A stretch of DNA of 64,000 bases from DASPOF01 sp035626155 (lineage in GTDB: Bacteria; Desulfobacterota; Binatia; Binatales; Binataceae), in the NCBI GenBank assembly GCA_035626155.1, contig DASPOF010000108.1, positions 58,666-122,665 of the forward strand. The letters run 5' to 3'. Both the position numbers and the translations under genes were made by a program. The notes beneath the pieces are model-generated. The model was given only the letters and a program-made list of their open reading frames with translations. It was not told the origin of the DNA and did not search any database. Positions 29,976 through 42,012 of the stretch are shown here, in pieces (position 1 is the first letter of the stretch; each line of letters starts with the position of its first letter).

Positions 29976-31166
29976 TTGCCGGATACATTTTCGGAGCTCC
30001 ATCCCACCGCCCGGGTCCTGCTCGGTCCGGGCCCGTCCAACGTCCACCCGCGAGTGATGAAGGCGATGCTCTCGCCGGTGGTGGGCCATCTCGATCCGGA
30101 CTTCGTCAAGGTGATGGAGGAGATCAAGCAACTGCTGCGCATCGTCTTCCGCACCCGCAACGAGATCACGTTTCCGGTCTCGGGGACGGGATCGGCCGGG
30201 ATGGAAGCGGTGATGGCGAATCTGATCGAGGATGGCGACGAAGTGATCGTCGGCGTCAACGGCGCATTCGGCGGGCGGCTGGCCGAGGTCGGCGAACGGC
30301 TCGGTGCGAAGGTGCACAAGGTCGAGGCCGAATGGGGCCGCATCATCGAGCCCGCAAGCTTCGCGGCCGCTCTCAAAGCCACTCGCAAGCCAAAGCTGGT
30401 CGCGGTGGTGCACGCCGAAACTTCCACGGGAATCCATCAGCCGGTCGAAGAGATTTCCCGGCTCGCGCACGAGCACGGCGCGCTCGTGGCGGTCGATGCG
30501 GTGACCTCGCTCGCATGCGTGCCGGTCGAAATCGACGGTTGGCAGATCGACGCCTGTTACAGTTGCACGCAAAAAGGAATCGGTGCGCCGCCGGGCCTGG
30601 CGCCGGTGACCTTCGGCCCGCGCGCGATGGACGTCGTTCGCAAGCGCAAGACGAAGTGCCGCTCGTGGTATCTCGACCTAAAGCTGATCGAGCAATACTG
30701 GGGAGCCGACCGGCTCTATCATCACACCGCGCCGATCACGATGAACTACGCGCTCCACGAGGCGCTGCGGATGATTGTCGAGGAGGGCCTCGAGCCGCGC
30801 TGGCAGCGCCATCGCGCGAACGCGGCGGCGCTGCAAGCGGGAATCGCCGCCTTGGGCCTCAAGCTGATCGCGCAGGAAGGATACCGGCTGCCTCAGCTCA
30901 ATGCCGTCGGCGTGCCCGACGGGATCGATGAGGCGAAAGTGCGCGCAGAGATGCTCCGGCTGTTCAATATCGAAATCGCCGCGGGACTCGGGCCGCTGAA
31001 GGGCAAGATCTGGCGGATCGGGCTGATGGGGGAGGGGTCGCAGCGGGTGAACGTGCTGCTGGTGCTGAGCGCGCTGGAGGAGATCCTCGGGTCGATGGGG
31101 ATGGAGATCGCGCGCGGTCGCGCGGTGGCCGCCGCCCACGATGCGTACGCCGCCTCGAACGCATAG
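29976..31166 (+). CDS. Alanine/serine-glyoxylate-type aminotransferase (class V)
   Basis: A 396-residue PLP enzyme of the AGXT/SgaA/PucG group. It has LLGPGPSNVHPRVMKAMLSP at the N-terminus, FPVSGTGSAGMEAVMANLIE (PLP phosphate site), VDAVTSLACVPVEIDGW (Asp that contacts the pyridine nitrogen), and the Schiff-base Lys200 in YSCTQKGIGAPPGL. The TTG start at 29976 is supported by GAGGGGA 8 nt upstream. It is divergent from glcDEF, so glyoxylate made by GlcDEF can be transaminated to glycine. A role in purine catabolism (PucG) is possible but no such genes are near. Confidence 0.92.
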   Translation: MPDTFSELHPTARVLLGPGPSNVHPRVMKAMLSPVVGHLDPDFVKVMEEIKQLLRIVFRTRNEITFPVSGTGSAGMEAVMANLIEDGDEVIVGVNGAFGGRLAEVGERLGAKVHKVEAEWGRIIEPASFAAALKATRKPKLVAVVHAETSTGIHQPVEEISRLAHEHGALVAVDAVTSLACVPVEIDGWQIDACYSCTQKGIGAPPGLAPVTFGPRAMDVVRKRKTKCRSWYLDLKLIEQYWGADRLYHHTAPITMNYALHEALRMIVEEGLEPRWQRHRANAAALQAGIAALGLKLIAQEGYRLPQLNAVGVPDGIDEAKVRAEMLRLFNIEIAAGLGPLKGKIWRIGLMGEGSQRVNVLLVLSALEEILGSMGMEIARGRAVAAAHDAYAASNA

Positions 31167-31280
31167 CACGAGGATTTTTGTTGGCACACGCGTGCGGAGA
31201 GTCCGCCGCGCGTCAGGCAGGCCGCGCGCGAGATTGGGACCGCGAGCCGATTGAATTCGTGAGAGCCGGGCGAGACGCCG

Positions 31281-33836
31281 CTATTCCTCGCCGGAGGAAT
31301 CGGGGCCGTCTGCGCCGTTTCCGCTCGCGCCGTTGCCAGCCGGGCCTTCATCCTCTTCTTTTTCGGCAAGCCCGGCCACCGCACGCACGCGCTCGTTCTC
31401 CTCGAGCTTCACCAGGTGGACGCCCTGCGCGTTGCGCCCGGTGATTCTCACATCCTTCACGTTGAGCCGGATCACTTTGCCGCCGTCGGTTATCAGCATC
31501 ACCTGATCGTCCGTCCCGACCTGCCGCACGGTGACCACCTTGCCGGTCTTGTCGGTGACGTTCATCGTGATGACGCCCTTGCCGCCGCGATGCGTGAGGC
31601 GGTACTCGCTGGCCGGCGTGCGTTTGCCGAAGCCGAGCTCGGAGACGGTGAGCAGCGTCTCGTCATCGCGCACGACCGACATCGAAACCACCTCGTCCTC
31701 CACGAGCGTTGTGGTTTTGCCCTCCCTGATCGCGTGCGATTCCAGCTCCATCCCGACCACGCCGCCGGTGGCGCGGCCCATCGGCCGCACTTCCTCCTCC
31801 TTGAAGCGGATCGCCTGGCCCTCGCGGGTCGAGAGCACGACCTGCTGATTGCCGTCGGTAATTCGGACGTCCACGAGCGAGTCGCCGTCCTCGAGATTGA
31901 TCGCGATGATGCCGGTGGAACGGATGTTCTCGTACTCATCGAGCGGGGTCTTCTTGACGCGGCCGCGGCGGGTCGAGAAGAACACGAATTTCCCGGCGGC
32001 ATCGCGCGGCGCGGGAATGAACGCCTGGAGCGTCTCGTCGTCGCCGAGATTGAGCAGGTTCGCGATTGAGCGTCCCTTAGCGGCGCGGCCGCCCTCGGGC
32101 AGCTCGTACGCCTTGAGCGCGAACACCTTGCCCGCGCTGGTGAAGAACATGAGGCGGTCGTGCGTCGAGACGCGTTCGAGATTCTCGACGAAGTCCTCCT
32201 CGCCGGTGGTCGCGCCGATCTTGCCGCGCCCGCCGCGCCGCTGCGTGCGATAAAGCGAAAGCGGAGTCCGCTTGATGTAGCCGCCGTGAGTGACGGTGAC
32301 GAGCACGTCCTCCTCGACGATGAGATCCTCGACCGAGAATTCGCCCTCGGCCTCGATAATCTGCGTGCGGCGGGGATCGGCGAACTCCTTTTTGATGTCC
32401 TCGAGGTCGGCGGCGATGAGCTTCATCACTTCGCGCTCATCGGCGAGGATTTTGTGCAGCCGCTTGATGGTTTCCTCGGTTTCCTTGTGTTCGGTTTCGA
32501 TTTTCTCGCGCTCGAGCGAGGTGAGCCGGCGCAGCGTCAAATCCAGGATCGCCTGCGCCTGCGCCTGGGTGAGCCCGAACTGGCGCATCAGGCCGGTGCG
32601 CGCGGAGTCGGCATCGCGCGAGGCGCGGATGAGCTTGATGACCGCATCGAGGTTCTTTAGCGCGACGAGCAGGCCCTCGAGGATGTGCAGGCGCGCCTCG
32701 GCCTCGCGCAGCTCGAACAACGATCGGCGGCGGATGACGACTTTGCGATGCTCCAGGAAGGCGAGCAGCATCTCGCGCAGGTTCATCTCGCGCGGCCGGC
32801 CTTCGTGGATGCCGAGCATGATCATTCCGTAGCCGACCTGCATCTGGCTCAGCTTATAGAGCTGGTTCAGCACGACGCGCGGCTCCGCGTCGCGCTTGAG
32901 GTCGATCACGATTCGCATCCCGTCGCGGTCGGATTCGTCGCGCAGGTCGCTGATGCCGTCGATCCGCTTTTCGTTGACCAGTTCGGCGATCCGTTCGATG
33001 AGCCGCGCCTTGTTCACCTGGTAGGGAATCTCGCGCACGATAATCGATGCGCGGCCCGAGCGCTTGTCGGTCTCGATCGCGGCGAGCGCGCGCATCACGA
33101 TCGTGCCGCGCCCCGTCAGGTACGCCTGCCGGATCGCCTCGCGGCCCAGCAGTTGCCCGCCGGTCGGAAAGTCGGGTCCCGGGATGATGTCGAGGATTTT
33201 CGCAAGCGGCAGATCGGGGTCTGCGATCAGCGCGAGCAGCGCATCGCAAACCTCGCCCAGGTTGTGCGGCGGGATGTTGGTCGCCATCCCCACCGCGATT
33301 CCGTCGGAGCCGTTAATGAGCAGGTTAGGGATTTGCGCCGGAAGAACCTCGGGCTCCTCCTGCGATCCGTCGTAGTTGGGGATGAAATCGACAGTGTCCT
33401 TGTCGATATCGGCAAGCATCCGCTCCGCCAGCCGCGTGAGCTTGCATTCCGTGTAGCGCATCGCGGCCGGAGGGTCGCCATCGACGGAGCCGAAGTTCCC
33501 CTGGCCGTCGATGAGCGGATAGCGGAGCGAGAACGTTTGCGCCATCCGGACCAGCGCATCGTACACCGAGACATCGCCGTGCGGGTGGTACTTCCCGAGC
33601 ACGTCGCCGACTACGCCGGCGCATTTTGTGGAGCGGCGATTGGCGAGCAGGCCCGCCCGGAACATCGCGTAGAGGATGCGGCGATGGACCGGCTTGAGGC
33701 CGTCGCGGATGACGGGAAGCGACCGCCCGATATTCACCGACATCGCGTAGTCCAGATAGGACTGACGCAAGTCGTCTTCAATATTGAGCAGCGCAGGCTC
33801 GTTTCGGATTGGTTCGTTGCCGTTCGTTTCAGCCAT
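31281..33836 (-). CDS. gyrA: DNA gyrase subunit A
   Basis: An 851-residue type II topoisomerase subunit. Catalytic Tyr128 is in [28 protein letters not shown] is the quinolone-resistance region, with Val89 where E. coli has Ser83. The C-terminal beta-pinwheel carries the GyrA box as [13 protein letters not shown], which separates gyrase from topoisomerase IV. An acidic tail ([12 protein letters not shown]) ends the protein. It is 59 nt downstream of gyrB in a gyrBA operon. Confidence 0.98.
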   Translation of the reverse strand: MAETNGNEPIRNEPALLNIEDDLRQSYLDYAMSVNIGRSLPVIRDGLKPVHRRILYAMFRAGLLANRRSTKCAGVVGDVLGKYHPHGDVSVYDALVRMAQTFSLRYPLIDGQGNFGSVDGDPPAAMRYTECKLTRLAERMLADIDKDTVDFIPNYDGSQEEPEVLPAQIPNLLINGSDGIAVGMATNIPPHNLGEVCDALLALIADPDLPLAKILDIIPGPDFPTGGQLLGREAIRQAYLTGRGTIVMRALAAIETDKRSGRASIIVREIPYQVNKARLIERIAELVNEKRIDGISDLRDESDRDGMRIVIDLKRDAEPRVVLNQLYKLSQMQVGYGMIMLGIHEGRPREMNLREMLLAFLEHRKVVIRRRSLFELREAEARLHILEGLLVALKNLDAVIKLIRASRDADSARTGLMRQFGLTQAQAQAILDLTLRRLTSLEREKIETEHKETEETIKRLHKILADEREVMKLIAADLEDIKKEFADPRRTQIIEAEGEFSVEDLIVEEDVLVTVTHGGYIKRTPLSLYRTQRRGGRGKIGATTGEEDFVENLERVSTHDRLMFFTSAGKVFALKAYELPEGGRAAKGRSIANLLNLGDDETLQAFIPAPRDAAGKFVFFSTRRGRVKKTPLDEYENIRSTGIIAINLEDGDSLVDVRITDGNQQVVLSTREGQAIRFKEEEVRPMGRATGGVVGMELESHAIREGKTTTLVEDEVVSMSVVRDDETLLTVSELGFGKRTPASEYRLTHRGGKGVITMNVTDKTGKVVTVRQVGTDDQVMLITDGGKVIRLNVKDVRITGRNAQGVHLVKLEENERVRAVAGLAEKEEDEGPAGNGASGNGADGPDSSGEE

Positions 33837-33895
33837 CTAAATGACGTGCGCCCGAAGGTGCGCAGGTGCGCCCGGGCGGTGGCGCTTCGCGCGGA

Positions 33896-36606
<2,711 letters not shown>

Positions 36607-38439
36607 TCAATCCGCGCGACGGAGATCCGCCCGCAGCTCTTCGGCGCTGACGTAGCCGACCTTGCGCAGCCGCACTTGCCCCTTTGAGTCGATGATCATC
36701 GTGGTGGGAACGCCCTGGATGCCGAACCGGCTCATGAGCGTCGCATTATTCTTGTCCTGCCGGGTGAGGTCCGCGCGCAGGCGGACGAACCGCTGAGCTT
36801 CGCTGACCACCGCGGGATCGACGAATGTCGAGCGGTCCATTTCGCGGCACGGGATGCACCAGTCGGCGCGGAAATCGATCAGCACCGGCTTGCGCCCGGC
36901 CTGCGCCGCCTGGAGCGCGCTCGAAAGGAACGGCTGGAATGTAAGTTGAACCGGAGCGCGGCGTGGAATCGATGCGTATATGAGGATGGCAGCCGCGATG
37001 GCGCCGACTGCCGATCGGAGCACCAGGAATGGGCGCCAACTACGGCCTGCGCGTGTCACGAAGCCGAGGAAGATGGCGGCTGCGGCCGCATAGTAGGGCA
37101 GGAACCGCATCATCAGGTGGCGCGGCACGACGGGGTCGAGGAAGTAGATCGCAAGACCGATCAGCACGAAGCCGAATAATTGCTCGATCCACGCAAGCCA
37201 CTCGCCCGAGCGCGGCAGCCGGCGGATGCTGCCCGCGGCGAGCGCGATCCCCACGTACGGAATTCCCAGGCCGATCCCGAGCGTGAAGAAAAGCGCGAAA
37301 CCGAACAGCGCGTTCTGGCTGCGCTCGACCATCAGCAGCAGTCCGAGCACGATCGGCCCGATGCACGGCGCCGCGACGACGCCCATCCCGAGCCCCATCG
37401 CGAACGCCCCGATGAAGCCCGGCCGCGCCGCAGCCGCCCGCCGCATCATCCATTGCGGCGGCTGCAACACGAAGAACCCGAAGTTCGACAGCGCAAGCCC
37501 GACCAGCACCATCGCGAGCGCGGACAGCACCAGCGGACTCTGCATCGCCGCGCCGAACAATCCGCCCGAGAGCGCGACCGCCACGCCCGCCGCGGAGAAC
37601 ATCATCGTGATTCCCAGCACGTAGGTGATCGCGAGCATCAACACGCGGCGTGGCCCGCCGCCCTGATTGCCGAAATAGGCGACCGTCACGCCAATCAGCG
37701 GATAGACGCAGGGCGTGAGATTGAGCGCGAGTCCTCCGAGCAGGACCGCGAGAAAACCGATCAACCATCCGTGCTTCGCGAACACGTTCGCGATTGCGTT
37801 GTTCTCAGCGCCCCCCGCGACGGCCTCGCTCGATGCGCCGGTAACGGCCTGGCGCGGTGCGCCCGCGATGGCGCCATCAAGGGCGGCCGCCGCGGCGCCA
37901 TCTTCGAGCGATGCGATATCGGCCGTCGCGCTCGTCGAGGTGGGGCGGAGGCACTCGACGTTGTTGCAAGCCTGGTAATCGATCGTCACGGTAACCGGCT
38001 TGGCGCCCGACGGATTGAAATCGCGCGGGACCGTCAGGGGAACCTCGAAATGCAGCGCGCCCGTGAAGACCGACAGCTTCTGGTCTTTCGAAAATTCGGC
38101 CGCAAGCATCTCGGCGGGCGGATTGGCTACCGGGCCCGCCGTGATGCCGCCCGGTGCGTTCACGGAAACCCGGGTCGGAATATAGAAGTCGCCCGCGGGG
38201 CGGTCCGAATTGATATGCCATCCGGTCGCCACGAGCGCATCGATCTTGAGCGTGGCGGTCTTGCCGGCCACGAGGCGGCTTGTGAGGCTCACGCGGGTGA
38301 TTTCGACGATCTGGCCCGCGACCGGCATCGCGGCGCTCGCCGCCCCCAGCGCGATCGCGGCCACCACGACCGCCGCGGCGGAAATCGAGGTCAGCCGCCT
38401 CGATGCGCGCCGCGCAACCCAGGCTTCACGTGATTCCAT
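36607..38439 (-). CDS. dsbD: Thiol:disulfide interchange protein DsbD
   Basis: A 610-residue three-part electron carrier. A signal peptide (residues about 18-42) is followed by the periplasmic DsbD-alpha domain with a cysteine pair in QACNNVECLRP, then eight hydrophobic segments with the membrane cysteines in LTPCVYPLIGV and VVAAPCIGPIVLGLL, then the C-terminal thioredoxin-like gamma domain with CxxC in DWCIPCREMDRSTF. It carries reducing power from cytosolic thioredoxin to periplasmic thiol proteins, and a selenoprotein with a DsbD-alpha domain in this same window is a plausible client. It is 18 nt downstream of the RibB-like gene on the same strand. Confidence 0.95.
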   Translation of the reverse strand: MESREAWVARRASRRLTSISAAAVVVAAIALGAASAAMPVAGQIVEITRVSLTSRLVAGKTATLKIDALVATGWHINSDRPAGDFYIPTRVSVNAPGGITAGPVANPPAEMLAAEFSKDQKLSVFTGALHFEVPLTVPRDFNPSGAKPVTVTIDYQACNNVECLRPTSTSATADIASLEDGAAAAALDGAIAGAPRQAVTGASSEAVAGGAENNAIANVFAKHGWLIGFLAVLLGGLALNLTPCVYPLIGVTVAYFGNQGGGPRRVLMLAITYVLGITMMFSAAGVAVALSGGLFGAAMQSPLVLSALAMVLVGLALSNFGFFVLQPPQWMMRRAAAARPGFIGAFAMGLGMGVVAAPCIGPIVLGLLLMVERSQNALFGFALFFTLGIGLGIPYVGIALAAGSIRRLPRSGEWLAWIEQLFGFVLIGLAIYFLDPVVPRHLMMRFLPYYAAAAAIFLGFVTRAGRSWRPFLVLRSAVGAIAAAILIYASIPRRAPVQLTFQPFLSSALQAAQAGRKPVLIDFRADWCIPCREMDRSTFVDPAVVSEAQRFVRLRADLTRQDKNNATLMSRFGIQGVPTTMIIDSKGQVRLRKVGYVSAEELRADLRRAD

Positions 38440-38457
38440 TGCGGCATTGGTACCGCG

Positions 38458-39639
38458 CTAGCTCGCCTGCGGCGTGTTTTGCGATCCGTCGGTCGAGAGC
38501 GGAACCGATCCGACCACCTCCAGGCCGTAGCCCGGAAGATTGGCGAGCCGCGGGGTCGAATCCGAAAGGATAATCATCTTGCGCACGCCGACATCGCGCA
38601 GGATTTGCGCGCCGATTCCGTAGTCGCGAAAGTCGGCTTCCGTCTGGCCGTAGCGGGTGCTCAAGCGCGGCGCAGGGTGGCGGTTCTCAGTATCGAGTTC
38701 GGCGGCGATCTCGTTGGACTCGCGCTTCACGTAGAGAATCACGCCCTCGCCGGCCTCCGAGATGCGTTCCATGGATGCGCGCAGCAGGTCGCGCGTGTTG
38801 CGCAGCGAGTAGCCGAAAACGTCGCCGGGCAGGTACTCGCGATGCGCGCGAACCAGGATCGGGCGCGCCGGATCGACCTTGCCCATCACGAGCACGAGAT
38901 GCTCCGTGTGATCGATGAGGTTGCGATACACCATCGCGCGGAACTCGCCGTACGCGGTCGGAAGCCGCGCCTCGGCGACCCGATGCACCATCGTCTCGTT
39001 GCGCAGCCGGTACTCGATTATATCCGCGACGGTCACGATCTTCAGATCGTGGGCCTGCGCGAATTTGACCAGGTCGTCGCGCCGCGCCATCGTGCCGTCT
39101 TCCTTGAGAATCTCGCAGATGACCCCGGCGGGTTTGAGCCCCGCAAGGCGCGCCAGGTCCACCGCGCCCTCGGTCTGGCCCGTGCGCACCAGCACGCCGC
39201 CATCGCGCGCGCGAAGCGGATAAACGTAGCCGGGCGTGATGAACTCGCTGCCGCTGGCGTCCTCGCGCACGGCCTGGAGAATCGTGGTCGCGCGATCGCG
39301 CGCGGAAATTCCCGACCCCTTGCAGCGGCGCGCGGTGATCGCGGTGGTGAACGCGGTCCCAAGCGGCGCCTGGTTATCGCCTACCATCATGCTGAGCCCG
39401 AGACGGTCGATTCGCTCCGCGGCCATCGGCAGGCAGATCAGGCCGCGCGCGTGCGTGGCCATGAAGTTGATCGCCTCGGGCGTGACTTTCTCGGCCGCCA
39501 TGCACAGGTCGCCCTCGTTCTCGCGCCGCTCATCATCCATGAGGATGAGCATGCGGCCGCGCCGGGTCTCTTCGAGAGCTTCCTCGGTCGAGATGAAAGG
39601 GGCCTTGGCTTTCGCCCGTGGGTTCATCTCACCGAACAT
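38458..39639 (-). CDS. ribBX: 3,4-dihydroxy-2-butanone 4-phosphate synthase fused to a degenerate GTP cyclohydrolase II-like domain (RibBX type)
   Basis: A 393-residue protein. N-terminal RibB domain (residues about 17-215) has LILMDDERRENEGDLCMAAE, GLSMMVGDNQAPLGTAFTTA, and LKPAGVICEILKEDGTMARR; the usual GHTEA is GQTEG here. The C-terminal half aligns with RibA but reads HREYLPGDVFGYSLRNTRD where active RibA has the zinc cysteines (HSECLTGD...RCDCG): all three cysteines are gone, so it cannot be a normal GTP cyclohydrolase II. Such RibB-X fusions are known in Proteobacteria. AGAGG lies 8 nt before ATG 39639. No FMN riboswitch is visible upstream. Confidence 0.88.
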   Translation of the reverse strand: MFGEMNPRAKAKAPFISTEEALEETRRGRMLILMDDERRENEGDLCMAAEKVTPEAINFMATHARGLICLPMAAERIDRLGLSMMVGDNQAPLGTAFTTAITARRCKGSGISARDRATTILQAVREDASGSEFITPGYVYPLRARDGGVLVRTGQTEGAVDLARLAGLKPAGVICEILKEDGTMARRDDLVKFAQAHDLKIVTVADIIEYRLRNETMVHRVAEARLPTAYGEFRAMVYRNLIDHTEHLVLVMGKVDPARPILVRAHREYLPGDVFGYSLRNTRDLLRASMERISEAGEGVILYVKRESNEIAAELDTENRHPAPRLSTRYGQTEADFRDYGIGAQILRDVGVRKMIILSDSTPRLANLPGYGLEVVGSVPLSTDGSQNTPQAS

Positions 39640-39679
39640 GCGTCCAACCTCTAAGGCGGTAATTGCCGCGAATGGTCAT

Positions 39680-39706
39680 GCTGCACCGGATTCTACAACG
39701 TGCAGC
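39680..39706. repeat. Inverted repeat in the ribBX / nucleotidyltransferase divergent gap
   Basis: GCTGCAC at 39680-39686 and GTGCAGC at 39700-39706, perfect 7-bp arms with a 13-nt spacer, 41 nt upstream of the ribBX start. It could be an operator or leader hairpin; nothing identifies its role. Confidence 0.35.
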
Positions 39707-39862
39707 AAGCGCCAGTGAATCCCTCGCGACAGGGGGTTCGCCCGGCTTCCACGAGCGTCGCCGCGACGCGGGCTCCGTCCCGCCGGGACGCTTCTTCGTT
39801 TCCGCCGAAAACTCCAATGCGCCGGAACTCGCTCTAAATCCGACGCGTGCTATTGTGCGCCG

Positions 39863-40621
39863 ATGGCGGTCGAAATTCGCAAAGCGGTGCTGCTCGCCGC
39901 GGGACGCGGGAAGCGTCTGGGCAGCTTGACCCTGCGCACTCCGAAGCCGCTGCTTGAAGTGGCGGGCGCGCCGTTGGTACAGCATATCGCGCTTGCTCTT
40001 GGCGACGCGGCAATCGATCGATTCGTGATTGTCGCGGGCTATCTTGCGGAGCAAGTCGAGGCGTGGGCGGCGGCGTTCGGTAAACGCCATCCCGAGTTCG
40101 ATCTATCGGTCGTTCGGCAGGGCGAGCTCAGCGGGACGGCCGGCGCGATGCTCGCAGCGAAGGCGGCGGTCGCGGGCGATCGGCGGTTCATCTTCGGATG
40201 GGGCGACGTTCTGATGGACCGCGCGAATTACCGCCGGTTTGCCGCGCGCGCCGCCGAGGATGATTACGATCTCCTGCTGGCCGTGAATCGGACGAAAGAT
40301 CCCTGGCGTGGCGCGGCGGTCTATCTGACCGGGGAGATGCGCGTGGAGCGCCTGGTAGAGAAACCGCCCCGCGGCACATCGACAACCCCGTGGAACAACG
40401 CCGGCCTCTTCTCGGCCGGGGCTTCCCTCTTCGACTACCTGGAACGGCTGGAGCCGTCGCCGCGCGGCGAACTCGAATTGCCCCTGGCGATCCCTGCGAT
40501 GATCGCGGACGGACTCGTCGTGCGCGCGATCGATATGCGCGGCTTCTGGAGCGATGTTGGCACGCCGGCCGATCTTGAACTTGCCCGGCGCCGATTCAGG
40601 CCCAAGAGCGCGTCGCGATGA
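39863..40621 (+). CDS. Sugar-1-phosphate nucleotidyltransferase-like protein
   Basis: A 252-residue NTP_transferase family protein. It has the nucleotide-binding signature AVLLAAGRGKRLGSLTLRTP near residue 8, then KPLLEVAGAPLVQHIALAL, LSGTAGAMLAAK, FIFGWGDVLMD (catalytic/metal Asp) and WNNAGLFSAGASLFDYLERL. Members join a sugar-1-phosphate to an NTP. Its stop overlaps the ATG of a galactokinase (ATGA at 40618-40621), so it may convert galactose-1-phosphate to a UDP or TDP sugar in place of GalT. The exact sugar and nucleotide are not readable from sequence. Confidence 0.85.
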   Translation: MAVEIRKAVLLAAGRGKRLGSLTLRTPKPLLEVAGAPLVQHIALALGDAAIDRFVIVAGYLAEQVEAWAAAFGKRHPEFDLSVVRQGELSGTAGAMLAAKAAVAGDRRFIFGWGDVLMDRANYRRFAARAAEDDYDLLLAVNRTKDPWRGAAVYLTGEMRVERLVEKPPRGTSTTPWNNAGLFSAGASLFDYLERLEPSPRGELELPLAIPAMIADGLVVRAIDMRGFWSDVGTPADLELARRRFRPKSASR

Positions 40622-42012
40622 ACGCATCCGGCGCGTGGGATAGCGCGGAGCACGAACGTGCGCGGGCGCTCGCGCTCGAGCTTGGTCCCGCCGCGGTCTC
40701 CGATGCGCGCCCGATTGCGGTGCGCGCGCCCGGCCGCGTGAATCTGATCGGCGAGCATACCGACTACAGCGGTCTTCCGGTCCTGCCGATCGCGATCGAT
40801 CGCTCGACGATAATTGTGGCCGCGCGTTCGTCGAGCCCCGAGATTTCGCTCCGCAACGCCGATCGCGCCTGGCCGCCGAGGAGCTTCCGAATCGAGCGCC
40901 ATATCCCGCCCTATCCGACGGGCGACTGGGCCAATTACGTCAAGGCCGCAGTGCAGGGCGTGATCGATCATTTTTCGGCGCGCGGCACAGCGATGGATCG
41001 CTGGGTTGGCGCCGCGATGATCGTCGATGGACGCGTGCCGCCATCGGCCGGCCTCTCATCGTCGGCCGCGCTGACGGTCTCATCGGCGCTCGCCTTCATG
41101 GCGATCAACGGACTTAAGTTGGCGCCGATCGAGACCGCATCGATGGTCGCGCGAAGCGAATGGTACGTCGGCACGATGGCGGGCGGGATGGACCAGGCGG
41201 CGTCGCTGCTGGGCCGGCGCGATCACGCGCTCCTGATCGAATTCGAGCCGCTCCGCGTGCGGCCGGTGGCGATGCCGGCCGAGGCGGCGCTGGTCGTCGC
41301 GGACAGCCGCGAGGTTGCCGACAAGTCGGGCAGGGTGCGCGGCGAGTACAATCGCCGGGTGGTCGAATGCGCGCTTGCGGCGCGAATCATCGCGTGCGCG
41401 CTCAAGCTCGACGGCGTAAGGATTCTCGGCGACGTCGTCGCGCGGCTTGGAAAGTGGGATGCGCCCGAGCTGGTGCGCATCCTCGAAGCGACGGCGCCGG
41501 CGCGGCTCGATCCCGATCTTGCCGATGCGGCGCGAATCGTGGGAATCGCGCGCGACCGCCTCGCGGACGATTTGCTCGGCACGGGCGCGGCGCGGATCAT
41601 TCTCGATCCCGCCCGCCCACTGGAGATTCTCCGCCGCGCGCGCCACGTGCTCGGCGAGACCGAGCGGGTGTACCGCGCCGCGGCCGCGCTCGAGGCGGGC
41701 CGTCTCGATGAGATGGGTGTGCTGATGAACGCATCGCATGAGAGTCTCGCCCGTGACTTCGAGTGCAGCACCGCGCGGCTCGACCGGCTGGTCGAATGCG
41801 CGCGGCGCGGAGGGGCGCTCGGCGCGCGCCTTACCGGCGCAGGGTTCGGCGGATCGATCGTCGCGCTGTGCCGCGCCGGCGATGCGCCGGGCGTGATCGA
41901 GGCGCTCGATCGCGAGTACTACGCTGCGCTCGCAAGCGGCGCGCCGATCGAATCGGCCCGCGCAATCGTGCACGCCGGCGCGGGCGCGAGCGTGATCGAG
42001 CTGGCGGCGTGA
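40618..42012 (+). CDS. galK: Galactokinase-like GHMP kinase
   Basis: A 464-residue GHMP kinase. The galactokinase signature GRVNLIGEHTDYSGLPVLP is at about residues 38-56, the ATP-binding motif PPSAGLSSSAALTVSSALAF near 140, and the catalytic aspartate in GTMAGGMDQAASLLG. The C-terminal GHMP motif is LGARLTGAGFGGSIVALCRA. It is longer than E. coli GalK (382 aa), the extra residues lying mainly in the middle. It is coupled by overlap to the nucleotidyltransferase and abuts, tail to tail, an alpha-galactosidase gene, which supports galactose as substrate over arabinose, galacturonate or N-acetylgalactosamine. Confidence 0.88.
   Translation: MNASGAWDSAEHERARALALELGPAAVSDARPIAVRAPGRVNLIGEHTDYSGLPVLPIAIDRSTIIVAARSSSPEISLRNADRAWPPRSFRIERHIPPYPTGDWANYVKAAVQGVIDHFSARGTAMDRWVGAAMIVDGRVPPSAGLSSSAALTVSSALAFMAINGLKLAPIETASMVARSEWYVGTMAGGMDQAASLLGRRDHALLIEFEPLRVRPVAMPAEAALVVADSREVADKSGRVRGEYNRRVVECALAARIIACALKLDGVRILGDVVARLGKWDAPELVRILEATAPARLDPDLADAARIVGIARDRLADDLLGTGAARIILDPARPLEILRRARHVLGETERVYRAAAALEAGRLDEMGVLMNASHESLARDFECSTARLDRLVECARRGGALGARLTGAGFGGSIVALCRAGDAPGVIEALDREYYAALASGAPIESARAIVHAGAGASVIELAA

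Noticed and set aside
39640..39862. FMN riboswitch upstream of ribBX
   Set aside because: The conserved RFN core sequences are absent on the minus strand; only a simple inverted repeat is seen.
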